The notes under the pieces were generated by a model. The model was not told the DNA's origin. It saw only the letters and a list, made by a program, of their open reading frames with translations, and made no database searches. A stretch of 64,000 nucleotides of DNA, from the NCBI RefSeq assembly GCF_000275825.1, contig NZ_JH719942.1, forward strand, positions 81,126 to 145,125, in the 5' to 3' direction. The position numbers and the translations under genes were made by a program. Position 1 is the stretch's first letter. Every line of letters begins with the position of its first letter. The stretch is from Saprospira grandis DSM 2844 (GTDB lineage Bacteria > Bacteroidota > Bacteroidia > Chitinophagales > Saprospiraceae). Shown here in pieces: positions 49,755 to 59,041 of this stretch.

Positions 49755-50724
49755 GCAAGAGATTAAGGCCTTCCTGAAGACCGATCGGGCAATACTGATG
49801 ATTTGCATTGGTATTGCCTTCATCTTTTGGCTCTTTACCAAACTTTCCTACAATTATCGAAGTACCCTCAACTTTGCCCTAGAATACCAACTACCCAAAG
49901 ATAAGGTCCTCAGTTTGCCCCCAGCCGATAATATCGACATTGATGTGGAGGCTAGCGGTTGGGATCTGCTCGGACACTGGTTTTCTAGAGGAGAATTTGT
50001 GCTCGATCTCAATATCCATGATGATAATCCCCAAACGCTCAACGCCATGAACATCAAAAGTCGAATTAGTCGACAGTTGAGCGATGATATCAAAATCCTA
50101 GAAATTCGCCCCGATTTTATTCAATTGCAACCTGAATCTCCTGCCGATAAGGAGATTCCGCTGGTTCTAGACAATCAGCTGGAGTTGGCGCCCCAGCATC
50201 ATTTCAAATCAGAGATTCAACTACAGCCCGCCACGGTAAAAATTCATGGGCCCGCCTCTGTAGTGAGCGAAATTAAGAGTTGGCCCACCGTCCCACTCAT
50301 CCAACAAAAAGTAAATTCTAGCGTCATTCAGAAGGTGCGCCTCAAACCGCACCCCAACAGCAATGTCCACTTTGAACCCGAGGAGGTCAAGATAATTGCC
50401 ACCGTAGAGCCCACCACGGAAAAACGCTTGGCGGTGGAGATACAAAAGAAGGGCATTCCAGATAGTTTATTGCTGGTCCTCTTGCCCAAAAAGGTCGAAA
50501 TCAGCTGTATTGTTGGCCTTAGTGATTATGATCGTTTATCGGCCAGAGATTTTGAAATTATTGCCGATTTTTCCAAAATTGACCCCACCCAAAACAAGAG
50601 CATTCGCCTGCAGCTCAAGCGCAAGCCCAAATCAGTTAGCTACTTACAATATCAACCCAAAAAGGTAGATTACATCATCCGAAGCAAAACACTGATGGCC
50701 CAAGATAGCGCAAGAAGCAATTAA
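49723..50724 (+). CDS. YbbR-domain membrane protein
   Basis: 333 residues with one N-terminal membrane helix (AILMICIGIAFIFWLFTKL) and an extracytoplasmic part built of YbbR-like repeats. In other bacteria YbbR/CdaR proteins regulate the diadenylate cyclase; no cyclase gene is in this window. Start choice is uncertain: ATGs at 49723, 49729, 49735 and 49744 are all in frame and all lie inside the end of yajC. coaE often follows here in Bacteroidota but is absent. Confidence 0.82.
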   Translation: MAMKMPKMPNRQEIKAFLKTDRAILMICIGIAFIFWLFTKLSYNYRSTLNFALEYQLPKDKVLSLPPADNIDIDVEASGWDLLGHWFSRGEFVLDLNIHDDNPQTLNAMNIKSRISRQLSDDIKILEIRPDFIQLQPESPADKEIPLVLDNQLELAPQHHFKSEIQLQPATVKIHGPASVVSEIKSWPTVPLIQQKVNSSVIQKVRLKPHPNSNVHFEPEEVKIIATVEPTTEKRLAVEIQKKGIPDSLLLVLLPKKVEISCIVGLSDYDRLSARDFEIIADFSKIDPTQNKSIRLQLKRKPKSVSYLQYQPKKVDYIIRSKTLMAQDSARSN

Positions 50725-51367
50725 GTCCTTCTTTTTTATTTTTTGGGGCCTGCCGCCTTCGGCGGCCGGGCCCTTGCCGGGCTCGCAGGTCTGCTCGGCC
50801 CTGCGCCAGCAAGCTGGCTGGGTCTGGCCTGCGGCCACCCTTTCAGGCCCCTAGGCCGGCGGGCCTTCGGCCCTTTTACTGTAGGTTGAAACCTACAGCC
50901 ATACAACAACCCCATTCTACATCTATAGTGCGGAGAGGATTAAAATCCTCTACCGCTTTGAACAAGGGTTATTTTTTCTTCGGTAGTTTGATTTTGTTTT
51001 TTTCTCCCCCATAAATTTCATCAGCAAACAAGGGCTTTAGCCCGCCAGTTTGCCCAGTCTACAAGCATGGGCTTCAGCCTATGGGCCCAAAACCGCCCAA
51101 CCGCCGAAGAAAACAGCCAAAAGAAAAAAGACTGTTGAGCGGCCACAACAAGCCCTTTAGGGCGCAGTTCGACGACCAAGGGGAGTAACCGTAGCGCCGC
51201 AAGGCGAAGCCGCAGCGGAGGCCCCAAAAACAGCGCTTTTCAAAAAACATTTTCAAAAAAAAAGGCAAAAAAATTTGACTTTAGGGGAAAAGCTGCATCT
51301 TCAATGCGAAAATCATTATTTCATGCTGCAATTCAAGACAAATTGCATCTAACTCCCTAATTAACAT
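50725..51367. other. 643 bp gap with repeats before the ATP-grasp cassette
   Basis: Holds the GC-rich element copy 7 (50741-50878), the hairpin CTGTAGGTTGAAACCTACAG (50880-50899), a palindrome pair AGGGCTTTAGCCC / ATGGGCTTCAGCCTAT (about 51030-51083), and a further GC-rich block ending CGCCGCAAGGCGAAGCCGC (about 51193-51211). The AT-rich stretch 51240-51367 should contain the cassette promoter. Confidence 0.65.
50741..50878. repeat. GC-rich element copy 7, left direct repeat of cassette
   Basis: About 137 bp that read identical to 54746-54883, same orientation, on either side of the three-gene cassette. Includes GCTCGCAGGTCTGCTCGGCC and CTGGCCTGCGGCCACCC. Confidence 0.9.
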
Positions 51368-52813
51368 ATGTCTATACCCAAAAGCCAAGCTGCCCAAATC
51401 ATTCAGCCCGGACATTTTGAAGCTGAAAAACACTGGTACCCCAAAGCATTAAATGCGACCATTCACCCTATGGTGAACTTCTTTTTAAACTTAGATCAGG
51501 AGCGAATTTTAAGACGTTATTGCCATATTCACCCCAAGGTCAGCTACGATAGCTTGCGAACCATCCTTAATTATCAGCCGCAGCAATTTCGTTGGGCGGG
51601 GGCCGATCTCATTCATGTGACCACCGAAAAAGGCAACCGCAAAATGGTGGTCATTGAGACCAACTCTTGTCCCTCTGGCCAAAAATCGATGCCCCTGACC
51701 GATGATTTTCAGGAGCAAGGCGGTTATCGTTTACTCATGGAAAAAACCTTTGCGCCCCTACTCAAAAGAGGAAAAGTAAAAGGGGGCTTGGCCGTTATTT
51801 ATGACAAAAACCCCATGGAAGCCTCTGGCTATGCCGCTGCTATGGCCGATGTGATGCAAGAAAAGGTCTATTATGTGGCTTTTCCTAAAGATGATCCCGA
51901 TCCCTCGGTTCGTTTTGTAGATGCGCAAATGGAAGTTCGAGATGCAGCGGGCAACTGGCAGCCCATTCGGGCGGCTTTCCGCTACCTCACTCAGCGGCCC
52001 TGGGACCGTCTGCCTATTTACAGCAAGACCAAAATTCTCAACCCTTCTATTGCCTGTTTGGCTGGTGGGCGCAACAAAATGGTGGCCGCCAAAGCCTACG
52101 ACATTTATAACTCAGAAATTGCCGATTCGGGCCTCAATATCCTTACGCCCGAAACCATTTGGGACGTCTCTAAGAATGAGATTCCGATTTGGGTGCGCAA
52201 ACTGGGTGGACAAGCCGTAATCAAGGTGCCTTATAGCAATGCTGGGCAGGGCGTTTATACCATTGTGAGCCAAAAAGAGCTAGACGATTTCATGAAGCTA
52301 GAGTTTGAGTACGATCAATTTATTGTGCAAAGCCTGATTGGCAACTACAACTGGAGCTCAACCAGTAAATTGGGGAAACTCTACCATGTCGGTACCTTAC
52401 CCAATGCCAAAGGACAAAGCTTTGTGGCCGATCTTCGCGTGATGGTTCAGGCCACAGCAAATGGAATTCGCCCACTTTGCGTCTATGCTCGTCGGGCAGC
52501 CCTTCCCTTGGCCCAAGAACTCATTGATGGAACCGACTCTTGGGGTATGCTAGGCACCAACCTCTCGATCAAGCGAGAAGATGGGGGCTGGGACAGCGAC
52601 ACCAACCGTTTGATTTTGATGGACCGCAGAGACTTTAATAAACTGGGAGTGGGTCTAGATGACTTGATTGAAGCCTACATTCAGACCACACTTTCTATGA
52701 TTGCCATTGATAAAATGGCCAGCACACTACTCAACAGCAAAGGGCGGATGCGTACAAAGCTATTTGGATCGCTAAACAACGACAGCCAGCTCCTCAACCA
52801 AATTTTACACTAA
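51368..52813 (+). CDS. ATP-grasp-like protein, first gene of a three-gene cassette
   Basis: 481 residues, not a named family to me. The C-terminal half has ATP-grasp-like features: [20 protein letters not shown] (phosphate-binding strand and Gly-rich loop), [26 protein letters not shown] and [11 protein letters not shown] (nucleotide-binding strands). The N-terminal part contains [20 protein letters not shown]. An ATP-grasp ligase would join a carboxylate to an amine through an acylphosphate. It is followed after 3 bp by a second ATP-grasp gene and then a deacylase, so together they look like a small-molecule or peptide biosynthesis unit. The product is unknown. Confidence 0.7.
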   Translation: MSIPKSQAAQIIQPGHFEAEKHWYPKALNATIHPMVNFFLNLDQERILRRYCHIHPKVSYDSLRTILNYQPQQFRWAGADLIHVTTEKGNRKMVVIETNSCPSGQKSMPLTDDFQEQGGYRLLMEKTFAPLLKRGKVKGGLAVIYDKNPMEASGYAAAMADVMQEKVYYVAFPKDDPDPSVRFVDAQMEVRDAAGNWQPIRAAFRYLTQRPWDRLPIYSKTKILNPSIACLAGGRNKMVAAKAYDIYNSEIADSGLNILTPETIWDVSKNEIPIWVRKLGGQAVIKVPYSNAGQGVYTIVSQKELDDFMKLEFEYDQFIVQSLIGNYNWSSTSKLGKLYHVGTLPNAKGQSFVADLRVMVQATANGIRPLCVYARRAALPLAQELIDGTDSWGMLGTNLSIKREDGGWDSDTNRLILMDRRDFNKLGVGLDDLIEAYIQTTLSMIAIDKMASTLLNSKGRMRTKLFGSLNNDSQLLNQILH

Positions 52814-52816
52814 TCT

Positions 52817-53782
52817 ATGTATAAAATCCTCATCCTCACGGATCCTAGTCGCCATACAGCAACCAACTCCCTTTATGGTTTGGCCCAAACCCTTAGCCAA
52901 CATCCTAAGGTGGCCACTTTACATCTAGCGAGTAGAGCCTTGGCCCAAAATGCCCCTTTTTTCTATCAGATGAGTAGCCAGCAACTGCAGCTGACCGAAG
53001 TAAAGGCAGACTTTGCCTTTAGGGAGGACCAAAGCTGTTTTGCGCCTAGCATTTCGGGCCAATTGAGTGATTATGATTTTATCTTTCTTCGCCTGCCCCG
53101 CCCCCTAGCCGATGGTTTTTTGGAGTGGTTGGGGCAGATTTTCCCCGAAGAACGAATTATCAACCGCCCTTCAGGAGTTTTGCAAACCAGCTCCAAAGCT
53201 TTTTTACTAGATATTGCCGAGCATTGTCCCCCTATAGCAAGAATTCAATCTTTGGCAGAATTAGAAGCCTTTAAGGCTCGCTTTCCAATTGTACTCAAGC
53301 CTTTGCTCAACTATGGCGGACAAGGTGTTTTGCGCATTCTCGACAATTATGTCTGGGAGGGCAACAATAAGCAACCCTATGCCGAATGGGCCAGCCAACA
53401 AAAGGAACTCGATTATCTGGGCATGGAATATATGCAGCGAGTGGCCGAGGGCGACAAGCGCATTGTCGTTTGTAATGGCCAAATTATTACCGCCGCCCTG
53501 CGTTTTCCAGCCAAAGATTCTTGGATGTGCAATGTGGCACAGGGCGGACGGGCCGAAGCCAGCCAGGCCAGCCCCGAAGAAAAAGCCATGGTGGCCGCCC
53601 TCCACCCTATTCTTAAAGAAAAAGGCATCTTATTGTATGGGCTCGATACCCTAATGGGAACAAATGGCAAACGCCTACTTTCCGAACTCAACACCTTGAG
53701 TATTGGCGGCATTGCTCCTGCAGGAGCAACAGCCCTAAACAATACTATAGAGGGACTTATTCACTACTTTGATTCGATTTAA
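52817..53782 (+). CDS. ATP-grasp ligase, GshB-like
   Basis: 321 residues with the order of glutathione-synthetase-type ligases: an N-terminal Rossmann-like part (YKILILTDPSRHTATNSLYG), FIFLRLPRPLADGF, the loop FPIVLKPLLNYGGQGVLRI (ATP binding), and metal-binding strands GKRLLSELNTLSIGG near 290-305. It lacks the full GshB signature, so glutathione synthesis is not claimed. It overlaps the next gene by one base (TAATG at 53780-53784). Confidence 0.82.
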   Translation: MYKILILTDPSRHTATNSLYGLAQTLSQHPKVATLHLASRALAQNAPFFYQMSSQQLQLTEVKADFAFREDQSCFAPSISGQLSDYDFIFLRLPRPLADGFLEWLGQIFPEERIINRPSGVLQTSSKAFLLDIAEHCPPIARIQSLAELEAFKARFPIVLKPLLNYGGQGVLRILDNYVWEGNNKQPYAEWASQQKELDYLGMEYMQRVAEGDKRIVVCNGQIITAALRFPAKDSWMCNVAQGGRAEASQASPEEKAMVAALHPILKEKGILLYGLDTLMGTNGKRLLSELNTLSIGGIAPAGATALNNTIEGLIHYFDSI

Positions 53783-54741
53783 TGAAAGCAGCTAAAATCA
53801 AGCAAATCGATTTGGATCTTCTAGAAAAAGGGAAGATCTATCGCTTTTGGCTCAGCCTTACCTCCGATGGATTTGGCGACCCTTTATCTATTCCCATTTT
53901 TGTGGCGCAAGGAGCCAAACCTGGGCCTGTTTTGGGCCTAAGTTCAGCCATTCATGGCAATGAAATCAATGGAATACCTGTGATTCAACAACTATTTAGA
54001 GAACTAGACCCCAGCCAACTTTCTGGGACCATTTTGGCCGCTCCTGTAGTCAATATTCCTTCTTTTCTCCGAAAGCGTCGCCGTTTTCAGGACAATGTAG
54101 ACCTCAACCATATCATGCCCGGCAAAGCCCGGGGCAATGTGAGTCAGGCCTACGCCTATGCTTTTTTTCACAAATTTGTGGAGCAGGTCGATTATCTTGT
54201 TGATTTTCATACGGCTAGTTTTGGCCGGATCAACTCCTATTACATTCGGGCCGACATGAGCAATCAGGTCAGTGCTGAAATGGCTCGTCGGCAGAACCCA
54301 CAGATTATTTTGCACAACCCAGCCGTCAATGGCACCTTAAGAGGGGCAGCCGAGGCAATTGGGATTCCCGCCATCACCTTAGAGTTGGGCAATCCCAATG
54401 TGTTTCAGCCGGCCATTATTGCCCAAAGTTTGGAGGGCGTTTATAATGTCTTGGCTATGCTCAATATGTTCGAGCATGCCTATGAATCTCAAGAAGGGGC
54501 CAACATTCCCGTTTGTCAGTCCTCCAAATGGATTTACACCCGCAAGGGCGGGCTTTTGCATGTTCACCCCAAAGTGACCGATTATATTGAAAAGGGGCAG
54601 CTCATTGCACATCAAGAAAATATCTTTGGCGATCGCATTGCAGAATATCGCGCTCCGCAGGCGGGCATTATCATTGGCAAAAGCGTCAGTCCGGTCAATA
54701 GTTCTGGCGGCCGCATTTTGCATTTGGGCATTTTGAAGTAG
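53782..54741 (+). CDS. Succinylglutamate desuccinylase/aspartoacylase family
   Basis: 319 residues of the M14-like zinc deacylase family (AstE/AspA). Zn ligands are seen in HGNEINGIPVIQ (H-x-x-E), the arginine/asparagine motif in RFQDNVDLNHIMPG, the third ligand in LVDFHTASFG, and the catalytic glutamate probably in TLELGNPN. Such enzymes remove acyl or aminoacyl groups from amino acids or peptides. It is the last gene of the cassette and could release or trim the product of the two ligases, or free a blocked amino group. Confidence 0.87.
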   Translation: MKAAKIKQIDLDLLEKGKIYRFWLSLTSDGFGDPLSIPIFVAQGAKPGPVLGLSSAIHGNEINGIPVIQQLFRELDPSQLSGTILAAPVVNIPSFLRKRRRFQDNVDLNHIMPGKARGNVSQAYAYAFFHKFVEQVDYLVDFHTASFGRINSYYIRADMSNQVSAEMARRQNPQIILHNPAVNGTLRGAAEAIGIPAITLELGNPNVFQPAIIAQSLEGVYNVLAMLNMFEHAYESQEGANIPVCQSSKWIYTRKGGLLHVHPKVTDYIEKGQLIAHQENIFGDRIAEYRAPQAGIIIGKSVSPVNSSGGRILHLGILK

Positions 54742-54745
54742 CTTT

Positions 54746-54883
54746 TTTTGGGGCCTGCCGCCTTCGGCGGCCGGGCCCTTGCCGGGCTCGCAGGTCTGCT
54801 CGGCCCTGCGCCAGCAAGCTGGCTGGGTCTGGCCTGCGGCCACCCTTTCAGGCCCCTAGGCCGGCGGGCCTTCGGCCCTTTTT
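54746..54883. repeat. GC-rich element copy 8, right direct repeat of cassette
   Basis: Reads identical over ~137 bp to 50741-50878. Such identity over a non-coding stretch suggests very recent duplication or ongoing gene conversion. Confidence 0.9.
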
Positions 54884-54919
54884 AGGCCAGCCCATTCGGT
54901 TGTATCATAATGCAGCTAG

Positions 54920-55115
54920 CAGGCGGCGCAGGTCTAGCGATACGAAAGGGGGCGGCTTCGCCGCCCCTGGCCGAAGGCCAGCATGGCCCAGCGCTGCGCA
55001 GCCGTGGCCGTCAGGCCAGACCCAGGAGCGAAGCGACGCAGGGCCGAGCAGACCTGCGAGCGGCGAAGCATAGCGGCGGCCGCCCGCCCTATTTGGGGCG
55101 GCCGCGGGCCCCAAA
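54920..55115. repeat. GC-rich dispersed element, copy 9
   Basis: Contains the canonical core and TGGCCCAGCGCTGCGCAGCC, which shares CAGCGCTG with the spacer at 5173-5206. Confidence 0.75.
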
Positions 55116-55161
55116 ACCGCATAAAAAAACAGCTAGCAGAAAACGACTAACTGTTTGGTAA

Positions 55162-55749
55162 TTACTTGAGCATCCAGCAGGTAATGCTGAGTCGTGGTCG
55201 GTTGGCGGGCAGCACGGCATGCGGTAGTTCATGGCTTCGGAAGCAAACGAATCGGCCAGCTTTGGGCGCAATTTTTATTTCTTGGCCATTGGGGAGTTGG
55301 AGCAAGAGCTCTCCCCCATCGGTATCGCTCCAATTTTCATTGAGGTAAAAGATGGCAGAGAACTGTCGGCGGCTATCCTGTTTAAAGCGGTCGACATGCA
55401 TTTTATAAAAGCTACCTACATCATAGAAAGCGTAGTGCATTTCTGCGCTGCTCAGGCCAGTATAGCAGCTACGGTTGAGGTAGTGCATAAAGCCCATCAG
55501 TGCCTGTTGGTACTGAGCTTCTAGGGCTTGTTCGCTATCAGATTCTATCCAGAGGATCTGGTCATTTCGGATAGTAGTATGCTGGCTAGCTTGTTGGCCA
55601 ATGCCGGCGGTTTTGAACTTAGATTGGGCTTTTTGGGCCAGCAAATAAGTTCGGATTTGGGCCACAAAAGAGGCTGGCAAAAAATCATCTACCAGCCCGT
55701 AGCCCTCTTCAATGATCCCCGTAATTAGGGATTCGTATTTTTCGTCCAT
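55162..55749 (-). CDS. 2-oxoglutarate/Fe(II)-dependent dioxygenase
   Basis: 195 residues of the prolyl-4-hydroxylase-like fold. Iron ligands are H and D in KMHVDRFKQD (near 117-119) and the distal H in SHELPHAVLP, with the 2OG-binding Arg in NRPRLSITCW near the end. The double-stranded beta-helix strands are FSAIFYLNENWSDTDGGELL and RFVCFRSHEL. Likely a protein hydroxylase or SM-20/PKHD-like enzyme; substrate unknown. It lies 8 bp after the exonuclease gene, so they may be co-transcribed. Confidence 0.88.
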   Translation of the reverse strand: MDEKYESLITGIIEEGYGLVDDFLPASFVAQIRTYLLAQKAQSKFKTAGIGQQASQHTTIRNDQILWIESDSEQALEAQYQQALMGFMHYLNRSCYTGLSSAEMHYAFYDVGSFYKMHVDRFKQDSRRQFSAIFYLNENWSDTDGGELLLQLPNGQEIKIAPKAGRFVCFRSHELPHAVLPANRPRLSITCWMLK

Positions 55750-55757
55750 TTAAGGGA

Positions 55758-56309
55758 TTAAAAGCGCCATTGGTTGGCGTATTTAACAAAAATTTTGGCC
55801 AAATTGATTGCGTCATCAATACCTCGGTGGTGGGCGCCTTCAAACTCAAAGCCTTCTCGTTCTACGGCTCTTTTGAGGCCAATTTCTCGGCGGATGCCCT
55901 TAATTCGGGGATATTGATGTTTGAGGCTAATGTGTTTATCGGTCCAATCGGCTGGTAAATCGTGTAGCTTACAATTTCGGGCGAAGGCCTTGCGGTCAAA
56001 GAAGCCCCAAGAGCAGAGCAGGTAGTCTTCGCCTTTTGTTAGGCCGATCCAATCTTGGAAATCCTCGATTACCTGGGGAAATTCGTCGGCTTGGTTAACC
56101 TCTATTTGGCTAATTCCGGTTAGTTGCGTACAAAAATCGGAGAGTTGTGGATGTTCGCTTGGGCGGACAAAGCTCTCGAATCTAGATTGCAGTTCGGCGT
56201 ATTCGTTAAAGAGCAGCGCGCCGATTTCGATAATTTCTTGGCTACGCCCCCTTCGTTCTAGGTCCGTTTTCCAACAAGTGGCTTCTAAATCGTAAATGAT
56301 AAAGTTCAT
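55758..56309 (-). CDS. DEDDh 3'-5' exonuclease
   Basis: 183 residues. Exo I is YDLEATCW (D7, E9), Exo II lies near LLCSWGFFDRKAF (D residue), Exo III is HHRGIDDAINLAKI (H and D). The layout resembles the ERI-1/KapD group rather than DNA polymerase epsilon subunits. It would trim RNA or DNA 3' ends. It stands just before the dioxygenase. Confidence 0.87.
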   Translation of the reverse strand: MNFIIYDLEATCWKTDLERRGRSQEIIEIGALLFNEYAELQSRFESFVRPSEHPQLSDFCTQLTGISQIEVNQADEFPQVIEDFQDWIGLTKGEDYLLCSWGFFDRKAFARNCKLHDLPADWTDKHISLKHQYPRIKGIRREIGLKRAVEREGFEFEGAHHRGIDDAINLAKIFVKYANQWRF

Positions 56310-56360
56310 GATATATTTTGGATATGTAAGTTCTTTAGTAAAACAGAGGGGGCGGCCAAT

Positions 56361-56714
56361 TTAATCGTCTTTCTTGAGTCGTTCGGACTCTTCCTCTTCT
56401 TCCTCGTTTTGGCTGGCTTCATCGAGGATGGCGGCATCATCTTCATCATCTAGGCCAAAGTCATTGCGGAGTGTACCGTCATCATCGTAGTCCTCATCAT
56501 CTTCGATAATTTGTTCGGCTTCCCGAATGGTCATACGGACCAAATAGTAAACATCTTCGCAGTCGAAGGGGAGTGCAGAAACCAGCTTGCCATTTCGGTC
56601 GGTATATTTGACGAGGTGCTGGGCAAAACCCCGAGGGTATCGGAGTTTAATTTGCTCCAAGGTTTCTTCTGCTAGGGCATCATAATCCTTGATAATGCGT
56701 TTTTTGCTGTTCAC
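56361..56714 (-). CDS. Conserved small acidic protein of unknown function
   Basis: 117 residues with a structured N-terminal half (KDYDALAEETLEQIKLRYPR, GKLVSALPFDCEDVYYLVRM) and a very acidic, apparently disordered C-terminus rich in D and E (EDDEDYDDDGTLRNDFGLDD, then further acidic runs). No family is recognised. The acidic tail may act as a nucleic-acid mimic or a flexible linker; this is speculation. Confidence 0.7.
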   Translation of the reverse strand: MNSKKRIIKDYDALAEETLEQIKLRYPRGFAQHLVKYTDRNGKLVSALPFDCEDVYYLVRMTIREAEQIIEDDEDYDDDGTLRNDFGLDDEDDAAILDEASQNEEEEEESERLKKDD

Positions 56715-56833
56715 AACTTGCTAATTTAAGTGGTGGTGTATAAGGTGGTATTCTTGTCTTTTATTGGGCCTATTTGTATAGGGCCGCAAAACTTGCAAAA
56801 AAAGCTTAAATCCTCAAGTGAAAATCAAAAAAA

Positions 56834-57328
56834 TTAGGGCCTTAATCCTTCGCCTGCTTTGATCTGAATTTGCTCTACCTCTTGGTAGAGGATCTTGGCA
56901 TAAGCGTCTAACTCTAAACTGAGGATTTCAGTTTCATTTTCGAGAACAATCCAGTAGGTATAATGGCCAAGGGGGTGTTGAGTGGCCAAGACATAGCTAA
57001 TCGTTCTGTCGGCATATTCTTTTTCTAAGAAGCGCTTAATGGCTAGGGTAAAGGCAGAGGGTTCTACCTCCATATCTGATTTGAGCCATTTGCCGGCCTC
57101 ATCAAAGTAGGCCAAGACATAGATGCCATTGGCTTCATCCCAAAATTGGCCTTGATAGCTGCTATCTACCTCTTGCCAGATGGCTTGTTTGACCTGGGCT
57201 TGGGGGTATTTAGTTTCAAAAGCAGTTTGGACCTTTTTGGGGAGTTTGTGGGGGGCAATATTGGCCGTTCTTTGGGCCCAGCTAGGGCTGCTTAGGGCCA
57301 ATAGTAGGAGAAAAAAGAAGTATTTCAT
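56834..57328 (-). CDS. Secreted PepSY-like protein
   Basis: 164 residues with signal peptide (MKYFFFLLLLALSSPSWAQ). The remainder resembles the PepSY-like / DUF2874 fold: AFETKYPQAQVKQAIWQE, YVLAYFDEAGKWLKSDMEV, AIKRFLEKEYADRTISYVLA. Such periplasmic proteins often inhibit peptidases or bind small ligands; the neighbouring S41 proteases make an inhibitory link conceivable but unproven. Confidence 0.8.
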   Translation of the reverse strand: MKYFFFLLLLALSSPSWAQRTANIAPHKLPKKVQTAFETKYPQAQVKQAIWQEVDSSYQGQFWDEANGIYVLAYFDEAGKWLKSDMEVEPSAFTLAIKRFLEKEYADRTISYVLATQHPLGHYTYWIVLENETEILSLELDAYAKILYQEVEQIQIKAGEGLRP

Positions 57329-57364
57329 TGTTTTCTTTTCATTAGTTCTAAGAAATTCAGCTAC

Positions 57365-59011
57365 TTAAGGCATAAGCAAGCGCTGATATTTTTTCTTTTT
57401 CCCCAACAATTCTAGGGCCATATCGAGGCAATGATCGGCCTTGAGACTATGGGCAATGGCTGCGGCTCTTAGTTTTTCTTGTCCCACGATTTCAACCTCT
57501 AGCAAAGATAGGATTTTATCCTTGGCGGCCAATAGTTTGTTGCGCTCTTGGCTGCGGAGTCCTTTTTCTAGGGCCTTTAATTCTTTATCAAGGGCTATTT
57601 TCAGGGCTCCTTCCTGATCGAGTTTCTGCTCAAACTGCTCTAAGGCCAAGGCCGTTTTGCTCTTTTTCAGGTAGGCGTTTTTATCCATCAAGGCCATAAA
57701 ATCATCAAAGTCTTTGGCCTGAAGGCTCCAGTTATCCAAATCTTCGGGCAATTTATGCTGGCTGCGATAGGCCACGCCAAAGTCAAAAATAGCGGGACTA
57801 GCCAAAAGCTGCTTTTTCAAGCTCAGCCACTCCTGATTCTCATGCACTAAATCGGGGCGAATTCCACCGCCATCATAGACCTTTCTGCCCGCTAGGGTGC
57901 TAAAGACCTGTCGCAGAGAGTCGGCAATCACTTTTGGAGCTCCATTTTCATATTCTAGAGACTGGATACAACGGCCCGAGGGAATATAATAACGAGCCGT
58001 GGTTAGTTTGATTTTGGCCCCATGCGGAAGATCTACCGTATTTTGCACCAAGCCCTTTCCAAAAGAACGCTGCCCCACAATAACCCCTCGATCCAAGTCT
58101 TGGATCGCACCCGCCACAATTTCTGAAGCAGAAGCCGAACGCTCATTGATCAGGACCGCCAAGGCAATGCTGCTATCAATAGGCATATTAAGGGTTCTAA
58201 AGATTTGCTGTTGCGATTTCTCTCTCCCCTGAATAGAAACCACCTCCCGCCCTCTGGGCACAAAAACATTGATCACATTGACGGCCTCGCTCAATAAGCC
58301 GCCCGTATTGCCTCTAAGGTCGAGAATCACGCCATTGAGCTTTTCTTTTTCTTGCAAGGCCTCTAGGGCTTCTCCCAAATGCTGCCCCGCCTTTTCTGAA
58401 AAGGTGCTGAGCGAGAAGTAGGCAATTTTGCCCGGCAAGACCTCATAATGCGGAAGGTTATTGATGAGGATATTTTGGCGGCGCAGACTAAATCTCAGCT
58501 TTTTGCTCTGCCCTGGCCGATGCACCGTCAATTGCATGGCCTGCCCCATTTTTCCTCTCAACTCTTGGCTAATTTCGGAAAGGGCTTTGCCTTTTAAAGA
58601 TACCTCATCGATAAAAAGGAGGGTGTCTCCGGCCATAAGGCCCGCCTTATGGGCAGGCCCCTTAGGGTATACTGCCGTAATTAGACCGCCCGAAGCCGTA
58701 ACCCGTACTCTGGTCCCTATCCCCGCATAACTACCTGTAATAGAAGAGCGAAAACGCGCTACTTCCTCAGCTGGAATATAAGTGGTGTAGGGGTCCAAGC
58801 TCTTGAGCATGGCATCTAAGCCCGATTTCATCAAATCTTCAGGTGGCACCTCATCTACATAGTAGGTATTGAGCTCTCTAAATACATTAGAGTAGAGCTC
58901 TAAATTCTTAGCAATTTCAAACTCATCGGTTAGGGTGGTGGCCAAAGCCATCCCGCCCCCCAAAATGAGGAAAGCGAAAAATAGTTTCTTGGCTGATTGT
59001 ATAGCAAACAT
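57365..59011 (-). CDS. S41 C-terminal processing peptidase, copy 1
   Basis: 548 residues: a signal/anchor (SAKKLFFAFLILGGGMALAT), a PDZ domain (about 85-170, GLMAGDTLLFIDEVSLKG), and the S41 protease domain with catalytic Ser in ERSASASEIVAGA and Lys in RSFGKGLVQN. Tail-specific proteases degrade periplasmic proteins and process precursors. It lies 30 bp from a second S41 gene, giving a tandem pair. Confidence 0.92.
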   Translation of the reverse strand: MFAIQSAKKLFFAFLILGGGMALATTLTDEFEIAKNLELYSNVFRELNTYYVDEVPPEDLMKSGLDAMLKSLDPYTTYIPAEEVARFRSSITGSYAGIGTRVRVTASGGLITAVYPKGPAHKAGLMAGDTLLFIDEVSLKGKALSEISQELRGKMGQAMQLTVHRPGQSKKLRFSLRRQNILINNLPHYEVLPGKIAYFSLSTFSEKAGQHLGEALEALQEKEKLNGVILDLRGNTGGLLSEAVNVINVFVPRGREVVSIQGREKSQQQIFRTLNMPIDSSIALAVLINERSASASEIVAGAIQDLDRGVIVGQRSFGKGLVQNTVDLPHGAKIKLTTARYYIPSGRCIQSLEYENGAPKVIADSLRQVFSTLAGRKVYDGGGIRPDLVHENQEWLSLKKQLLASPAIFDFGVAYRSQHKLPEDLDNWSLQAKDFDDFMALMDKNAYLKKSKTALALEQFEQKLDQEGALKIALDKELKALEKGLRSQERNKLLAAKDKILSLLEVEIVGQEKLRAAAIAHSLKADHCLDMALELLGKKKKYQRLLMP

Positions 59012-59041
59012 CTCTGTAATCGGTTTTAATGTGGAGTGAAT

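Larger units (their letters stand above)
54742..55161. other. Gap with two adjacent GC-rich elements
   Basis: Contains copy 8 (54746-54883) and copy 9 (about 54920-55115, with the core GGCCGAGCAGACCTGCGAG near 55042-55060 and arms GGCGGCCGCCCGCC...GGGGCGGCCGCGGGCCCC). No coding potential; open frames are artefacts of GC-rich composition. Confidence 0.7.
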
